This document shows positions 8,901-17,022 of a stretch of 64,000 nt of DNA, one piece after another. The stretch is taken from assembly GCF_015351245.1 (NCBI RefSeq), contig NZ_JADKSO010000005.1:62001-126000 (forward strand), read 5' to 3'. The stretch comes from Rathayibacter sp. VKM Ac-2879. Its GTDB lineage: Bacteria; Actinomycetota; Actinomycetes; Actinomycetales; Microbacteriaceae. Made by a program: the position numbers and the translations under genes. Every line of letters starts with the position of its first letter. Position 1 is the first letter of the stretch. Below the pieces are notes generated by a model. The model was not told the origin of the DNA. It ran no database searches and saw only the letters and a program-made list of their open reading frames with translations.

Positions 8901-9939
8901 CTGGGCAGGGATCGCCTGGCTCGTGGTGCTGCTCGCCGCGAACGCGTTCTTCGTCGGCGCCGAGTTCGCCGTGATCTCGGCCCGCCGCTCGCAGATCGAG
9001 CCGCTCGCCGAGAGCGGGAAGCGCAGTGCCATCATCGCGCTCGCCGCGATGGAGCACGCCACCCTGATGCTCGCGACGACTCAGCTGGGCATCACGGTGT
9101 GCTCGCTGCTGATCCTCAACGTCAGCGAACCGGCCATCCACCACCTCCTGGAGGTGCCGCTGCACGCGGTCGGCATCCCAGACGAGTTCTCGGGGACCGT
9201 CGCGTTCGTCGTCACCCTATTGATCGTGTCGTTCCTGCACGTCGTGCTCGGCGAGATGGTGCCGAAGAACATCTCGTTCTCGATGCCGGATCGCGCGGTG
9301 CTGCTGCTCGCGCCTCCGCTCGTCGCCGTCGCCCGCGTGCTGCGGCCCCTCATCGTGGCGCTCAACGCCGTCTCGAACGGGGTCTTGCGGCTGTTCCGCG
9401 TCGAGCCCAAGGACGAGGCGAACAGCACCTTCACTCTCGAGGAGGTGCAGACGATCGTCGACCAGTCGACCCGGGAGGGGACGCTGCGCGACTCCACGGG
9501 CACTCTCCTCGCGGCGTTCGAGTTCACCGAGAAGAAGGTGCGCGACGTGGCTCTGCCGCTCGACGGCATCGTCAGCCTCCCGAGCGGAGCGACTCCCGCC
9601 GACGTCGAGCGCGCCGTCGCGAAGCACGGCTTCTCGCGGTATGTCGTCCTCGGCGAGGACGGCTCTCCCGAGGGGTACGTCCACCTCAAGGACGTGCTCG
9701 ACCTCGACGGCGACACCGAGGGTGCCAAGTTCCGGCTCCCGGTTCCCGCCAAGCGCATCCGCCAGCTCGCCTCGATCTTCGAGGCGACCGACCTCGAGGA
9801 CGCGCTGGCGACGATGCGCCGCACGGGAGCGCACCTCGCGCGAGCGTTCGACGAGCAAGGGCGGGCGACGGGCGTGCTGTTCCTCGAGGACATCATCGAG
9901 GAGCTGGTCGGCGAGGTCGACGACGCCACCCGTCGCTGA
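8893..9939 (+). CDS. Second DUF21/CBS transmembrane protein, CNNM/CorC family
   Basis: 348-aa paralogue of the preceding protein. The DUF21 membrane domain begins WAGIAWLVVLLAANAFFVGA and contains TQLGITVCSLLILNVSEPAI; CBS motifs follow. It ends soon after FLEDIIEELVGEVDDA, so the C-terminal CorC domain of the first protein is absent or reduced. AGGAGG sits 6 nt before the ATG, and the gene overlaps the upstream stop by 8 bases, so the two are translationally coupled and may form a heteromer (inference). Two adjacent unequal paralogues are common in Actinobacteria. Confidence 0.9.
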   Translation: MSDWAGIAWLVVLLAANAFFVGAEFAVISARRSQIEPLAESGKRSAIIALAAMEHATLMLATTQLGITVCSLLILNVSEPAIHHLLEVPLHAVGIPDEFSGTVAFVVTLLIVSFLHVVLGEMVPKNISFSMPDRAVLLLAPPLVAVARVLRPLIVALNAVSNGVLRLFRVEPKDEANSTFTLEEVQTIVDQSTREGTLRDSTGTLLAAFEFTEKKVRDVALPLDGIVSLPSGATPADVERAVAKHGFSRYVVLGEDGSPEGYVHLKDVLDLDGDTEGAKFRLPVPAKRIRQLASIFEATDLEDALATMRRTGAHLARAFDEQGRATGVLFLEDIIEELVGEVDDATRR

Positions 9940-9950
9940 ACCGCCGCGCG

Positions 9951-9956
9951 TAGGGT
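9951..9956 (+). promoter_or_regulatory. -10 box of nnrD (leaderless)
   Basis: TAGGGT followed by 7 nt and GTG 9964. It suggests nnrD has its own promoter and starts at 9964, not at the upstream GTG 9955, which overlaps the box. Confidence 0.5.
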
Positions 9957-9963
9957 GGCCGGT

Positions 9964-10812
9964 GTGACGGGCGACTATAGGCGGTTCGGTGTGAGGGAGG
10001 CGGCGCGCGTCGTGCGCGTGCCGCGTGCGGAGGACGACAAGTACAGCCGCGGCGTCGTCGGCATCGCCACGGGCTCGGAGCGGTACCCGGGAGCCGCCGT
10101 GCTGGGCGTGGAGGCGGCGGTGCGCACGGGAGTCGGCATGGTCCGCTATCTCGGGTCGGAACGACCCTCGTCGCTGGTGCTCGCCCGGCGCCCCGAGGTG
10201 GTGACGGCGCTGGGCCGCGTCCAGGCGTGGGTGGTCGGCTCCGGCACGAGCGCCGAGGACCGCACCGAGGAGGAGCGGCGAACCCTTCTCGAGCAGCTGC
10301 ACTCGGGCGTGCCCGTCGTGCTCGATGCGGGGGCGCTCGACCTCGTCGGCGAGGTCGCCGGTCCCGTCGTCGTGACTCCGCACGCCAGGGAGTTGGCCGG
10401 GATGTTCGCGAGAGACGGCCACGAGGTCGAGCCGCGTGAGATCTCGGGCGACGCCGGCGCGTGGGCGCGGCGGGCCGCCGAGCACTTCGGAGTCTGCGTC
10501 CTGCTCAAGGGCAGCACGACGCACGTGGTGTCGGGAGGCGTGGCCTTCACGGTCAGCGGCTCCACCCCCTGGCTCGCGACGGCCGGGAGCGGCGACGTCC
10601 TGGCCGGAGTGCTGGGCGCGCTGCTCGCGGGCCGCGCGGTCGACGCGGAGAGCGCGGGCGCCTCCCTGGACGACGACGACCTCGCCGCGGTGGCGGCCGC
10701 CGCGGCGGTGCTGCACGCGCAGGCGGGGAGCGTCGCCTCCAGGGGCGGCCCTCTCGCGGCGCTCGACATCGCCGAGCAGCTGCCGGGGGTCGTCGCGCGC
10801 TTGCTGAGCTGA
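9964..10812 (+). CDS. nnrD: ADP/ATP-dependent (S)-NAD(P)H-hydrate dehydratase
   Basis: Metabolite-repair enzyme that dehydrates damaged NAD(P)HX back to NAD(P)H using ADP or ATP. 282 aa, ribokinase-like fold (YjeF C-terminal domain type). Motifs: KYSRGVVGIATGSERYPGAA near the N-terminus, VVLDAGALDL mid-protein, VVTPHARELAGM, and the catalytic/nucleotide motif TAGSGDVLAGVLGALLAG. The epimerase domain often fused to it (NnrE) is absent, so it would have to be encoded elsewhere. GTG 9955 is an alternative start three residues upstream. A hairpin at 10916-10960 probably ends its transcript. Confidence 0.88.
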   Translation: MTGDYRRFGVREAARVVRVPRAEDDKYSRGVVGIATGSERYPGAAVLGVEAAVRTGVGMVRYLGSERPSSLVLARRPEVVTALGRVQAWVVGSGTSAEDRTEEERRTLLEQLHSGVPVVLDAGALDLVGEVAGPVVVTPHARELAGMFARDGHEVEPREISGDAGAWARRAAEHFGVCVLLKGSTTHVVSGGVAFTVSGSTPWLATAGSGDVLAGVLGALLAGRAVDAESAGASLDDDDLAAVAAAAAVLHAQAGSVASRGGPLAALDIAEQLPGVVARLLS

Positions 10813-10915
10813 CGCCGTCCGATGTCCGTCCCCGCGCGTTCGTCCGGGGTCGTCGGCAGTCTCCGGATCAGAACAAGACCACTGAACCGATCGGCGCGGC
10901 ACCCCGTTGTCCAGG

Positions 10916-10960
10916 AAGAGGCGGCCGTACCCCGGCATCGGGACCGCACAGCCGCCTCTT
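10916..10960 (+). terminator. Hairpin after nnrD
   Basis: Perfect 10-bp inverted repeat AAGAGGCGGC / GCCGCCTCTT with a 25-nt loop that contains a small inner CCCG/CGGG stem. It lies between nnrD and the FMN-lipoprotein gene and probably separates the two transcription units. No U-tract. Confidence 0.55.
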
Positions 10961-11025
10961 CGCATGCTCGAAGAGAGCGCCCCTACTGTCGGATCCGCCG
11001 CGTCCGCTCGATCAGGAGAACAGAC

Positions 11026-11520
11026 ATGACCGCGAAGACCACGACTTCCGTCCGCTACGCCCTCACCCTTCTCGCCGGAGCCGGCACCCTCGCCGCCCTC
11101 TCGGCCTGCTCCAGCACCACGACCGCGGGGAGCGCGGACGCCATGAGCACCGCCGACTCGGCGAGCTCCGCTCCCACCGCGAGCTCCGCCCCTGCGGCGA
11201 CCGGCTCCGCCTCGTCGACCGGCAGCTACGCCGACGGCACCTACCAGGCCGAGGGCTCGTACACCTCACCCGGGGGCACCGAGAAGATCGGCGTCTCGCT
11301 CACCCTGGCCGGCGACGTCGTGACGGCCGTCACCGTCACGCCCGAGTCCGAGAACCCCACCGGCGACCAGTATCAGGATCGTTTCGCCGGCGGCATCGCG
11401 GGGGAGGTCGTGGGCAAGAAGCTCGACGATCTGAAGGTCTCGAAGGTGTCGGGCTCGTCCCTCACCTCCGGCGGGTTCAACCAGGCCGTCGACGCGATCA
11501 AGGCCGATGCCAAGGCCTGA
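11026..11520 (+). CDS. FMN-binding-domain lipoprotein (covalent flavin carrier)
   Basis: 164-aa secreted lipoprotein. It has a signal peptide with lipobox LSAC (Cys28 lipidated), a Ser/Ala/Thr-rich spacer to about residue 65, then an FMN_bind domain of the NqrC/RnfG type (GTYQAEGSYTSPGGTEKIGV to the C-terminus). Near the end the flavinylation-like motif SGSSLTSGG (142-150) corresponds to the SGAT-LTS motif of NqrC, with Ser145 where Thr usually carries FMN. The next gene encodes ApbE, the FMN-attaching enzyme, and the one after a NAD(P)H:flavin-type membrane reductase, so this is probably an extracellular electron carrier. CAGGAGAA is a good RBS 6 nt before the ATG. The acceptor is unknown. 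Confidence 0.85.
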   Translation: MTAKTTTSVRYALTLLAGAGTLAALSACSSTTTAGSADAMSTADSASSAPTASSAPAATGSASSTGSYADGTYQAEGSYTSPGGTEKIGVSLTLAGDVVTAVTVTPESENPTGDQYQDRFAGGIAGEVVGKKLDDLKVSKVSGSSLTSGGFNQAVDAIKADAKA

Positions 11521-12388
11521 GCCTTTGAGCGTGCTCGAGCATGTCTGGCGGTTCGACGCGATCGGCACCGCCTGGGAGATCGACTCGGTCGACCCGCTCG
11601 GCATCGAGCAGCGCGATCGGGTCGAGGCCCGGATCGAGGAGTACGACCGCACGTGGTCGCGTTTCCGCTCCGATTCGGCCGTCTCGTTGTTGCGGTCCCA
11701 GCCGGGGGAGCACGTGTTCCCCCCTGAGGCCGACGCGCTGTTCGCCCTCTACGACACCCTCGCCGAGCTGACCGGCGGGTCCGTGACCCCGTTCGTCGGC
11801 GATGCGCTCGAGACGCTGGGCTACGACGCCGACTACTCGCTCGTGCCGCGAGGCCCGGCCGCTCCCGCACCCTCGTGGCGGGCGGCACGGCTCCACGGAG
11901 GCGTCGCCGTGCACACCGAGGCGGGCGTCGTCCTCGACGTCGGGGCCGCGGGCAAGGGGCACCTCGTGGACCTCGTGCTCGAGGAGCTCGGTGCCGCCGG
12001 TCCGATCGTCGTCGACGCGAGCGGCGACCTCCGTGCGCGAGGCGTCCGTGAGCTGACCGTGGCGCTCGAGCACCCCTACGACCCGACGCGAGCGATCGGA
12101 GTGGCGACGCCCGGAGAACGCGCGCTGTGCGCCTCCGCGAGCAACCGTCGCGTCTGGGGCGAGGGCCTGCACCACGTGCTCGACGGTCTCACGGGGCGTC
12201 CTGTCGAGACCGTCGTGGCGACCTGGGCCGTGGCCGAGAGCGCGCTCGTCGCCGACGGCCTCGCCACCGCCCTTTTCGTCTGCTCGCCCGACGTGCTCGC
12301 CGAGCGCTTCGAGTTCGACTTCGTCCGCGTCTTCAGCGACGGCACCCTGCACTCGTCACCTCATTTCCCTGGAGAGGTCTTCCGATGA
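11507..12388 (+). CDS. apbE: FAD:protein FMN transferase (ApbE family)
   Basis: About 293 aa. Transfers the FMN moiety of FAD to Ser/Thr on FMN_bind-type proteins, most likely the lipoprotein encoded just upstream. Family motifs: WRFDAIGTAWEI near the start, RFRSDSAVSLL, the substrate/metal loop VVLDVGAAGKGHLVDLVLEE (usual form D-x-G-x-x-A-K-G), and IVVDASGDLRARG in place of the usual GGD loop. No secretion signal is obvious, although ApbE proteins are normally exported; an upstream-truncated start or cytoplasmic action cannot be excluded. ATG 11507 overlaps the upstream gene by 14 bases; TTG 11525 is an alternative. The stop overlaps the next ATG (ATGA). Confidence 0.87.
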   Translation: MPRPEPLSVLEHVWRFDAIGTAWEIDSVDPLGIEQRDRVEARIEEYDRTWSRFRSDSAVSLLRSQPGEHVFPPEADALFALYDTLAELTGGSVTPFVGDALETLGYDADYSLVPRGPAAPAPSWRAARLHGGVAVHTEAGVVLDVGAAGKGHLVDLVLEELGAAGPIVVDASGDLRARGVRELTVALEHPYDPTRAIGVATPGERALCASASNRRVWGEGLHHVLDGLTGRPVETVVATWAVAESALVADGLATALFVCSPDVLAERFEFDFVRVFSDGTLHSSPHFPGEVFR

Positions 12389-13887
12389 TCGGCACTCTCG
12401 ATCGCGCGCTCGGCCGCATCACCACCTACCGTCTGGTCTGGATGACGCTCACGGCGCTCCTCCTGCTCGCGGTCGTCTACGCGGCCGCGGGGCTGATCTT
12501 CTCGACGCCGTACGAACTGATCGTGAGCACGGCCGTTGCGGTTGGCTCGACCGTCGTCGTGAGCATCCTGCTGGCCCGACTCGTCGGCAGGCGCGCGCAC
12601 CTCGAGTCCTCCCTGGTGACCGGGCTGCTGATCGCGTGCCTGCTGTTCCCGACGGCCGATCCACAGGGGCTGGCGATCATCGCCCTCGTCGGAGCGATCG
12701 CCGCGGCCTCCAAGTTCGTCCTCGCCTGGCGCGGCAGGCACCTCTTCAACCCGGCAGCTGTCGCGGTCCTCATCATCGGCATCACCCAGCTCAACGCGGG
12801 AGTGTGGTGGATCGCCTCCGGGGCGCTGTGGCCGTGGGTCCTGCTCGGCTCGCTCCTCGTCGTCGCACGGGTACGACGGTGGGCGGTGTTCGTCGTCTTC
12901 GTCGCGGTCGCCGGAGGCATCTCGGTGTGGCAGTCGGTGCAGAGCGGACAGGAGCTCCCTGCCGCGCTGACGCTCGTGCTCACGGCCTATCCTTTCGTCT
13001 TCGCGGGCGCCTTCATGCTGACCGAGCCGCTCACGCTCGCGCCGCGGCGCTGGCAGCAGCTCGTCGTCGCGGTGGTCGCGGCGCTCCTGGCGAGTGTGCC
13101 GTTCCGTTTCGGCATCTTCTACGCGAGTCCCGAGCTGGGGCTCGTCGTCGGGAACGCGATCGCGTTCGCCTTCGCGTTCCGCCAGCGCCGCCGGCTGGCG
13201 CTCGAGCTGATCGGGTCGAGCCCCCTCGCGCCGGGGATCACCGAGTTCCGATTCCGCCCGAGCGCCCCGCTGCCCTTCGAGGCCGGGCAATGGCTCGAGC
13301 TCGACCTGCCGCACCGCGCCGACGGGCGAGGGAGCAGGCGGACGTTCTCGATCGCCTCCGCGCCCACGGGCGGCGAGATCGCGGTGGCCATGCGCGTGCC
13401 CGAGAGGTCGAGCAGCTTCAAGCGTGCGCTCGCCGCGCTCGAGCCAGGTGGCATCGTCCGGGCGACGAGCGTCGGAGGCGACTTCGTGCTACCCGGCGAT
13501 GCTTCGGTCCCGCTCCTCCTCGTCGCCGGTGGAATCGGGATCACTCCCTTCGCGAGCCAGCTCGCGGCCCTCTCTGACGCACCCGGACGCGACATCGTCG
13601 TGGTGTACGCGGCACCGCGGATCGAAGAAGTCGCCTACCGTGACCTCCTGCTCGCGAGTGGGGCGCGGGTGGTCGTCGTCTCGCGGGAGGCTCCGGGAGT
13701 CCTCCCCGAGGGCTGGACCCACGTCTCGGGGCGCCTGACGGCCGAGCGTCTGACGGAGGCGGTCCCGGACGCGCGGCATCGTGTCGGCTACGTCTCGGGT
13801 TCGCCCTCGTTCGTCGACTCGGTGCGCGGCGCGCTCCGTGGCGCCGGAGCGCGGCACATCAGGACGGATGCCTTCGCGGGCTATTGA
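12385..13887 (+). CDS. NqrB/RnfD-like membrane domain fused to ferredoxin-NADP reductase domain
   Basis: 500-aa fusion. Residues about 1-270 hold eight or so hydrophobic helices and the NqrB/RnfD-like signature RGRHLFNPAAVAVL. Residues about 275-500 are an FNR/flavodoxin-reductase module: FAD-binding RRTFSIASAP, the NAD(P) loop VAGGIGITPFASQL, and a C-terminal aromatic end (TDAFAGY). The layout predicts electron flow from cytoplasmic NAD(P)H through FAD and membrane flavin to the outside FMN lipoprotein. Translationally coupled to apbE (ATGA overlap). Covalent FMN attachment in the membrane part is typical of NqrB/RnfD, but I cannot identify the attachment residue with confidence. Substrate unknown. 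Confidence 0.85.
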   Translation: MIGTLDRALGRITTYRLVWMTLTALLLLAVVYAAAGLIFSTPYELIVSTAVAVGSTVVVSILLARLVGRRAHLESSLVTGLLIACLLFPTADPQGLAIIALVGAIAAASKFVLAWRGRHLFNPAAVAVLIIGITQLNAGVWWIASGALWPWVLLGSLLVVARVRRWAVFVVFVAVAGGISVWQSVQSGQELPAALTLVLTAYPFVFAGAFMLTEPLTLAPRRWQQLVVAVVAALLASVPFRFGIFYASPELGLVVGNAIAFAFAFRQRRRLALELIGSSPLAPGITEFRFRPSAPLPFEAGQWLELDLPHRADGRGSRRTFSIASAPTGGEIAVAMRVPERSSSFKRALAALEPGGIVRATSVGGDFVLPGDASVPLLLVAGGIGITPFASQLAALSDAPGRDIVVVYAAPRIEEVAYRDLLLASGARVVVVSREAPGVLPEGWTHVSGRLTAERLTEAVPDARHRVGYVSGSPSFVDSVRGALRGAGARHIRTDAFAGY

Positions 13888-13928
13888 TCGCCCACGCCGG
13901 CGTCCAGGCGCCGCTCGAATGCGCCGTC

Positions 13929-13934
13929 TACACT
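13929..13934 (+). promoter_or_regulatory. -10 box of the GT87-like gene (leaderless)
   Basis: TACACT, 6 nt before GTG 13941. It supports that start over the TTG at 13884. Confidence 0.5.
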
Positions 13935-13940
13935 GACGCG

Positions 13941-15239
13941 GTGCCGACCTCTCCGCCTGCCCGCGTTCGCCTCCTCGCGTGGCTGCGCGAGAACCGCGAC
14001 TCGGCCTCCCTGCTGTGGAGCGGCTTCGCCCTCGTGCACGTCGTGCTCTCGCTGCTCGCGCTGTACGCTCCCGGCCTGCCCATGGGCGACGTCAGCTATG
14101 TCTACAAGGAGTGGATGCGCACGGCGGTCGAGGGCGGAGGCATCGCCGGCATCGACTCCGGCTGGGTCTACCCCATCCTCGCGTGGGCGCCGATCGCCGC
14201 CTCCTGGCTGTTCGGGGCTGCCGGCTACGACGTGATGTGGCTCCTCCTCGTCGCGCTGGCCGATGCCGCGGCCTTCGCGCTGCTGCTGCGCGGTCGCGTG
14301 CCCCTCCGACTCGCCGCCGCACGCTGGTGGCTGCTCTTCCTGGTGCTGCTCGGCCCGATCGCGATCGGGCGCATCGACGCGTTCACCGCGCCTCCCGCCA
14401 TCGCCGGGATGCTCTGGATGGCGACTCGGCCCGCAGTCGCCTCACTGCTGCTCACCGTGGGCACCTGGATCAAGGTGTGGCCGGCCGCGATCCTCGCGGG
14501 CGCGGTGCTCGTGCTGCGGGGCCGGGTGCGCATGGTCGTCGTGGCGGCGATCGCCTCCGCCGTCCTGGTGCTCGCGGTCGTGCTGGCCGGAGGGGGCGCC
14601 CACGTCTTCAGCTTCGTCACCGATCAGACGTCCCGAGGCCTGCAGATCGAGGCGGTCGTCAGCACGCCGTGGATGTGGCTGTCGATCCTGCCGCGCTCGG
14701 CGAGCTTCGTCTGGTACGCCGCCGACATCAACACCTTCGAGATGCATGGGCCGTTCACGACCGAGGCTGCAGCGCTGATGACTCCGCTGTTGGCGGTGGC
14801 GATGCTGGGAGTCGCTCTGCTCGGGTTGCGCGCGTTGCGGGCCGGAGTCGCCGCGACCCGGCTCTTCCCGCTGCTCGCGCTGACCCTCGTGGTGGTGTTC
14901 ATCGACACCAACAAGGTCCTCTCTCCGCAGTACATCGTCTGGTTGGCGCCTCCGGTGATCGCGGGCCTCGTCGCCCACCGCGACGGAGCCTTCGCGACTC
15001 CGGCGAAGCTGACGCTCGTGATCGCCGCGCTCACGCAGGTCATCTATCCCTATCTCTACCTCTTCCTCCTCTACTCGCACTGGTACATGGTGCTCGTGCT
15101 CACCGTCCGCAACGTCTTGCTCGTGGTGCTGCTCGGCTGGCTCGTCCGTGAGCTCTGGCGCGTCGGGTCGACCCGCCCCTTCGAGGGCTCCCTCGAACTG
15201 CCCACCTCCACGTTCGCTGGCGCCGCGCGCTCGGCGTGA
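13941..15239 (+). CDS. Polytopic membrane protein, probable GT87/DUF2029-type glycosyltransferase
   Basis: 432-aa integral membrane protein with about ten hydrophobic helices. After a short basic N-terminus comes SLLWSGFALVHVVLSLLALY, then an extracytoplasmic loop with acidic residues (LPMGDVSYVYKEWM), where polyprenyl-phosphate-sugar transferases of the GT-C fold keep catalytic acids. This topology fits the actinobacterial GT87 mannosyltransferase group, which builds cell-envelope glycans using polyprenyl-phosphate-mannose. The sugar and acceptor cannot be told from sequence. It starts 53 nt after the redox operon but appears to have its own promoter. The next gene is unrelated. Confidence 0.7.
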   Translation: MPTSPPARVRLLAWLRENRDSASLLWSGFALVHVVLSLLALYAPGLPMGDVSYVYKEWMRTAVEGGGIAGIDSGWVYPILAWAPIAASWLFGAAGYDVMWLLLVALADAAAFALLLRGRVPLRLAAARWWLLFLVLLGPIAIGRIDAFTAPPAIAGMLWMATRPAVASLLLTVGTWIKVWPAAILAGAVLVLRGRVRMVVVAAIASAVLVLAVVLAGGGAHVFSFVTDQTSRGLQIEAVVSTPWMWLSILPRSASFVWYAADINTFEMHGPFTTEAAALMTPLLAVAMLGVALLGLRALRAGVAATRLFPLLALTLVVVFIDTNKVLSPQYIVWLAPPVIAGLVAHRDGAFATPAKLTLVIAALTQVIYPYLYLFLLYSHWYMVLVLTVRNVLLVVLLGWLVRELWRVGSTRPFEGSLELPTSTFAGAARSA

Positions 15240-15307
15240 GCCTCCCCGGCTCGTAGGCTCGGAGGCGGTGGCCGAGACGCGGCCACCCCGCCAGCCAGGA
15301 GGCTCCC

Positions 15308-15610
15308 ATGCTCGTCGCATTCTCGGTCGCACCCTCCGGAGGAGAGGGCCCTGACGCTTCGGTGCACGACGCCGTCGCGGCTGCCGTCCGCATCGTCCGT
15401 GCCTCGGGGCTGCCCCATCGCACCAGCTCGATGTTCACCGAGATCGAGGGGGAGTGGGACGAGGTGTTCGACGTGGTCAAGCGCGCCACGGAGGCGGTCG
15501 GCGCGTTCGGGACGCGCGTCTCGCTCGTGCTCAAGGCCGACATCCGCCCGGGCTATACGGGGGAGATCGACGCGAAGCTCGAGCGGCTCGAGCGGGCGCT
15601 GGAGGAGTAG
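15308..15610 (+). CDS. Thiamine-binding protein (MTH1187/YkoF family)
   Basis: Complete 100-aa single-domain protein of the former DUF77 family. Typical features are the beta-strand start MLVAFSVAPSG, the helix region VHDAVAAAVRIVRASGLPHR, TSSMFTEIEGEWDEVFDVVK, and VSLVLKADIRPGYTGEID. Members form ferredoxin-like tetramers and some bind thiamine; a role in thiamine or hydroxymethylpyrimidine handling is a family guess. A clear AGGAGG is 5 nt before the ATG. No thiamine genes are adjacent. Confidence 0.85.
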   Translation: MLVAFSVAPSGGEGPDASVHDAVAAAVRIVRASGLPHRTSSMFTEIEGEWDEVFDVVKRATEAVGAFGTRVSLVLKADIRPGYTGEIDAKLERLERALEE

Positions 15611-15657
15611 TCGGCGGCGCCTCCCGCTCGCTCGGAGACGCGTCGCGAGCGCGGTTA

Positions 15658-15671
15658 TCGAATCGATTCGA
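15658..15671. promoter_or_regulatory. 14-bp perfect palindrome, operator candidate for the MFS gene
   Basis: TCGAATCGATTCGA is a perfect palindrome that overlaps the -35 region of the promoter for the MFS gene. Candidate -10 boxes are TATTCT at 15681-15686 and TAGCCT at 15690-15695, the latter 6 nt before the GTG. This is where a TetR- or MarR-type repressor would bind. The regulator is not encoded beside it. Confidence 0.5.
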
Positions 15672-15701
15672 CAGGGGGCGTATTCTCGGTAGCCTGGAGG
15701 G

Positions 15702-16964
15702 GTGACCCTCTCGCCGGCCCGCACCCGCCTCGCCCTGCTCGCCCTCGCGATGGGCGGCTTCGGCATCGGCTCGACCGAGTTCGTGGCGATGGGCCTGCTG
15801 CCGCAACTGGCCGCCGACCTGCTCCCGGGCGTGTACTCGAGCGACTCCGAGCTCGCGATCTCCCAGGCCGGGATGCTGATCTCGGCCTATGCGCTCGGCG
15901 TCGTCGTCGGCGCGCCGACCATCGCGGCGGCCGCGGCGCGCTGGCCGCGCAAACGCCTCCTCCTGACCCTGCTCGTCGCCTTCACCGTGGGCACCGTCGC
16001 CTCGGCGCTGCTCCCGAGCTTCCCGCTCGTGCTCGCCGCCCGCTTCGTGGCGGCGCTGCCGCACGGGGCGTACTTCGGCATCGCCTCCCTCGTCGCCGCC
16101 GATCTGATGGGGCCCGGCAAACGGGGCAAGGGCGTCGCCTTCGTGCTCTCGGGACTCACGATCGCCAACGTGCTCGGAGTGCCCGCGATCACGTGGGTGG
16201 GGCAGACGGCCGGCTGGCGCAGCGCGTATCTCGTGGTCGCCGCCCTGTTCGCCCTGACGGTGGTCGCCGTGTGGTTGCTCGTGCCGCACCAGCCCGGCGA
16301 TCCCTCGGCCACGGTCCGCAACGAGCTGCGCGCCTTCGGCCAGCTGCAGGTGTGGATGACGTTGCTGGTGGGCGCGATCGGCTTCGGCGGCCTCTTCGCG
16401 ATGTACAGCTACATCTCGCCGCTGTCGACGGAGGTGACGGGGCTGCCGCCGGGCGCGGTGCCGGGGATCCTGGTCGTGATCGGCCTGGGCATGACCGTGG
16501 GGAACCTCGTCGGCGGCTGGGCCGCCGACAGGAACGTGCGCCGCTCCCTCGTCGTCTTCTTCGTCGGCGTCGGCGTCTCGCTGGTCGGATTGGCGCTCAC
16601 GGCCGAGACCGTCGCGGGGCTCGTCGTCTTCACCTTCCTCGCGGCCGGATGCTCGGCGGCCGCCTCGCCGGCGATCCAGACCCGGCTGATGGACGTGGCC
16701 CGCGACAGCCAGACCATCGCGGCGGCGCTCAACCACTCCGCCCTCAACATCGGCAACTCCCTCGGCGCGGCCCTCGGCGGGCTGACGATCGCCGCGGGCC
16801 TCGGCTACCTCTCGCCGATCTGGGTGGGGGTCGGCCTCACCGCGGCGGGCATTGCGCTCGCGCTCGGGAGCATCGCCATCGACCGCGCCCGCGGCACCGT
16901 CTACCCCACGCAGCGCGCGCCTGTCACCGAGGACTCAGGGGGTGTCCCGGTGGACGCGCTCTGA
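15702..16964 (+). CDS. MFS transporter, AraJ/Cmx-type drug or sugar exporter
   Basis: 420-aa protein with twelve hydrophobic segments typical of the major facilitator superfamily, DHA1-like. The start LALLALAMGGFGIGSTEFVAM is characteristic of the AraJ/YdhP/chloramphenicol-efflux group, followed by SQAGMLISAYALGVVVGAPT (motif D/E region) and the loop after helix 2 with WPRKRLLL. The tail after about 400 is Pro/Glu rich and soluble. GTG start with GGAGGGG immediately before it; a TAGCCT -10 box only 6 nt upstream makes leaderless initiation also possible. A palindromic operator candidate at 15658-15671 suggests induction by substrate. Substrate unknown. Confidence 0.85.
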   Translation: MTLSPARTRLALLALAMGGFGIGSTEFVAMGLLPQLAADLLPGVYSSDSELAISQAGMLISAYALGVVVGAPTIAAAAARWPRKRLLLTLLVAFTVGTVASALLPSFPLVLAARFVAALPHGAYFGIASLVAADLMGPGKRGKGVAFVLSGLTIANVLGVPAITWVGQTAGWRSAYLVVAALFALTVVAVWLLVPHQPGDPSATVRNELRAFGQLQVWMTLLVGAIGFGGLFAMYSYISPLSTEVTGLPPGAVPGILVVIGLGMTVGNLVGGWAADRNVRRSLVVFFVGVGVSLVGLALTAETVAGLVVFTFLAAGCSAAASPAIQTRLMDVARDSQTIAAALNHSALNIGNSLGAALGGLTIAAGLGYLSPIWVGVGLTAAGIALALGSIAIDRARGTVYPTQRAPVTEDSGGVPVDAL

Positions 16965-17022
16965 GCGGCGCGTTCCGTCGCTCGTGCGGGGCGGGTCCGC
17001 GGGACTGTGGCAGTATCCCGGG

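Noticed and set aside
13884-13940. TTG 13884 start for the GT87-like protein, coupled to the reductase gene
   Set aside because: A TACACT box lies between it and GTG 13941, and the first 19 residues it adds do not resemble a membrane protein start.
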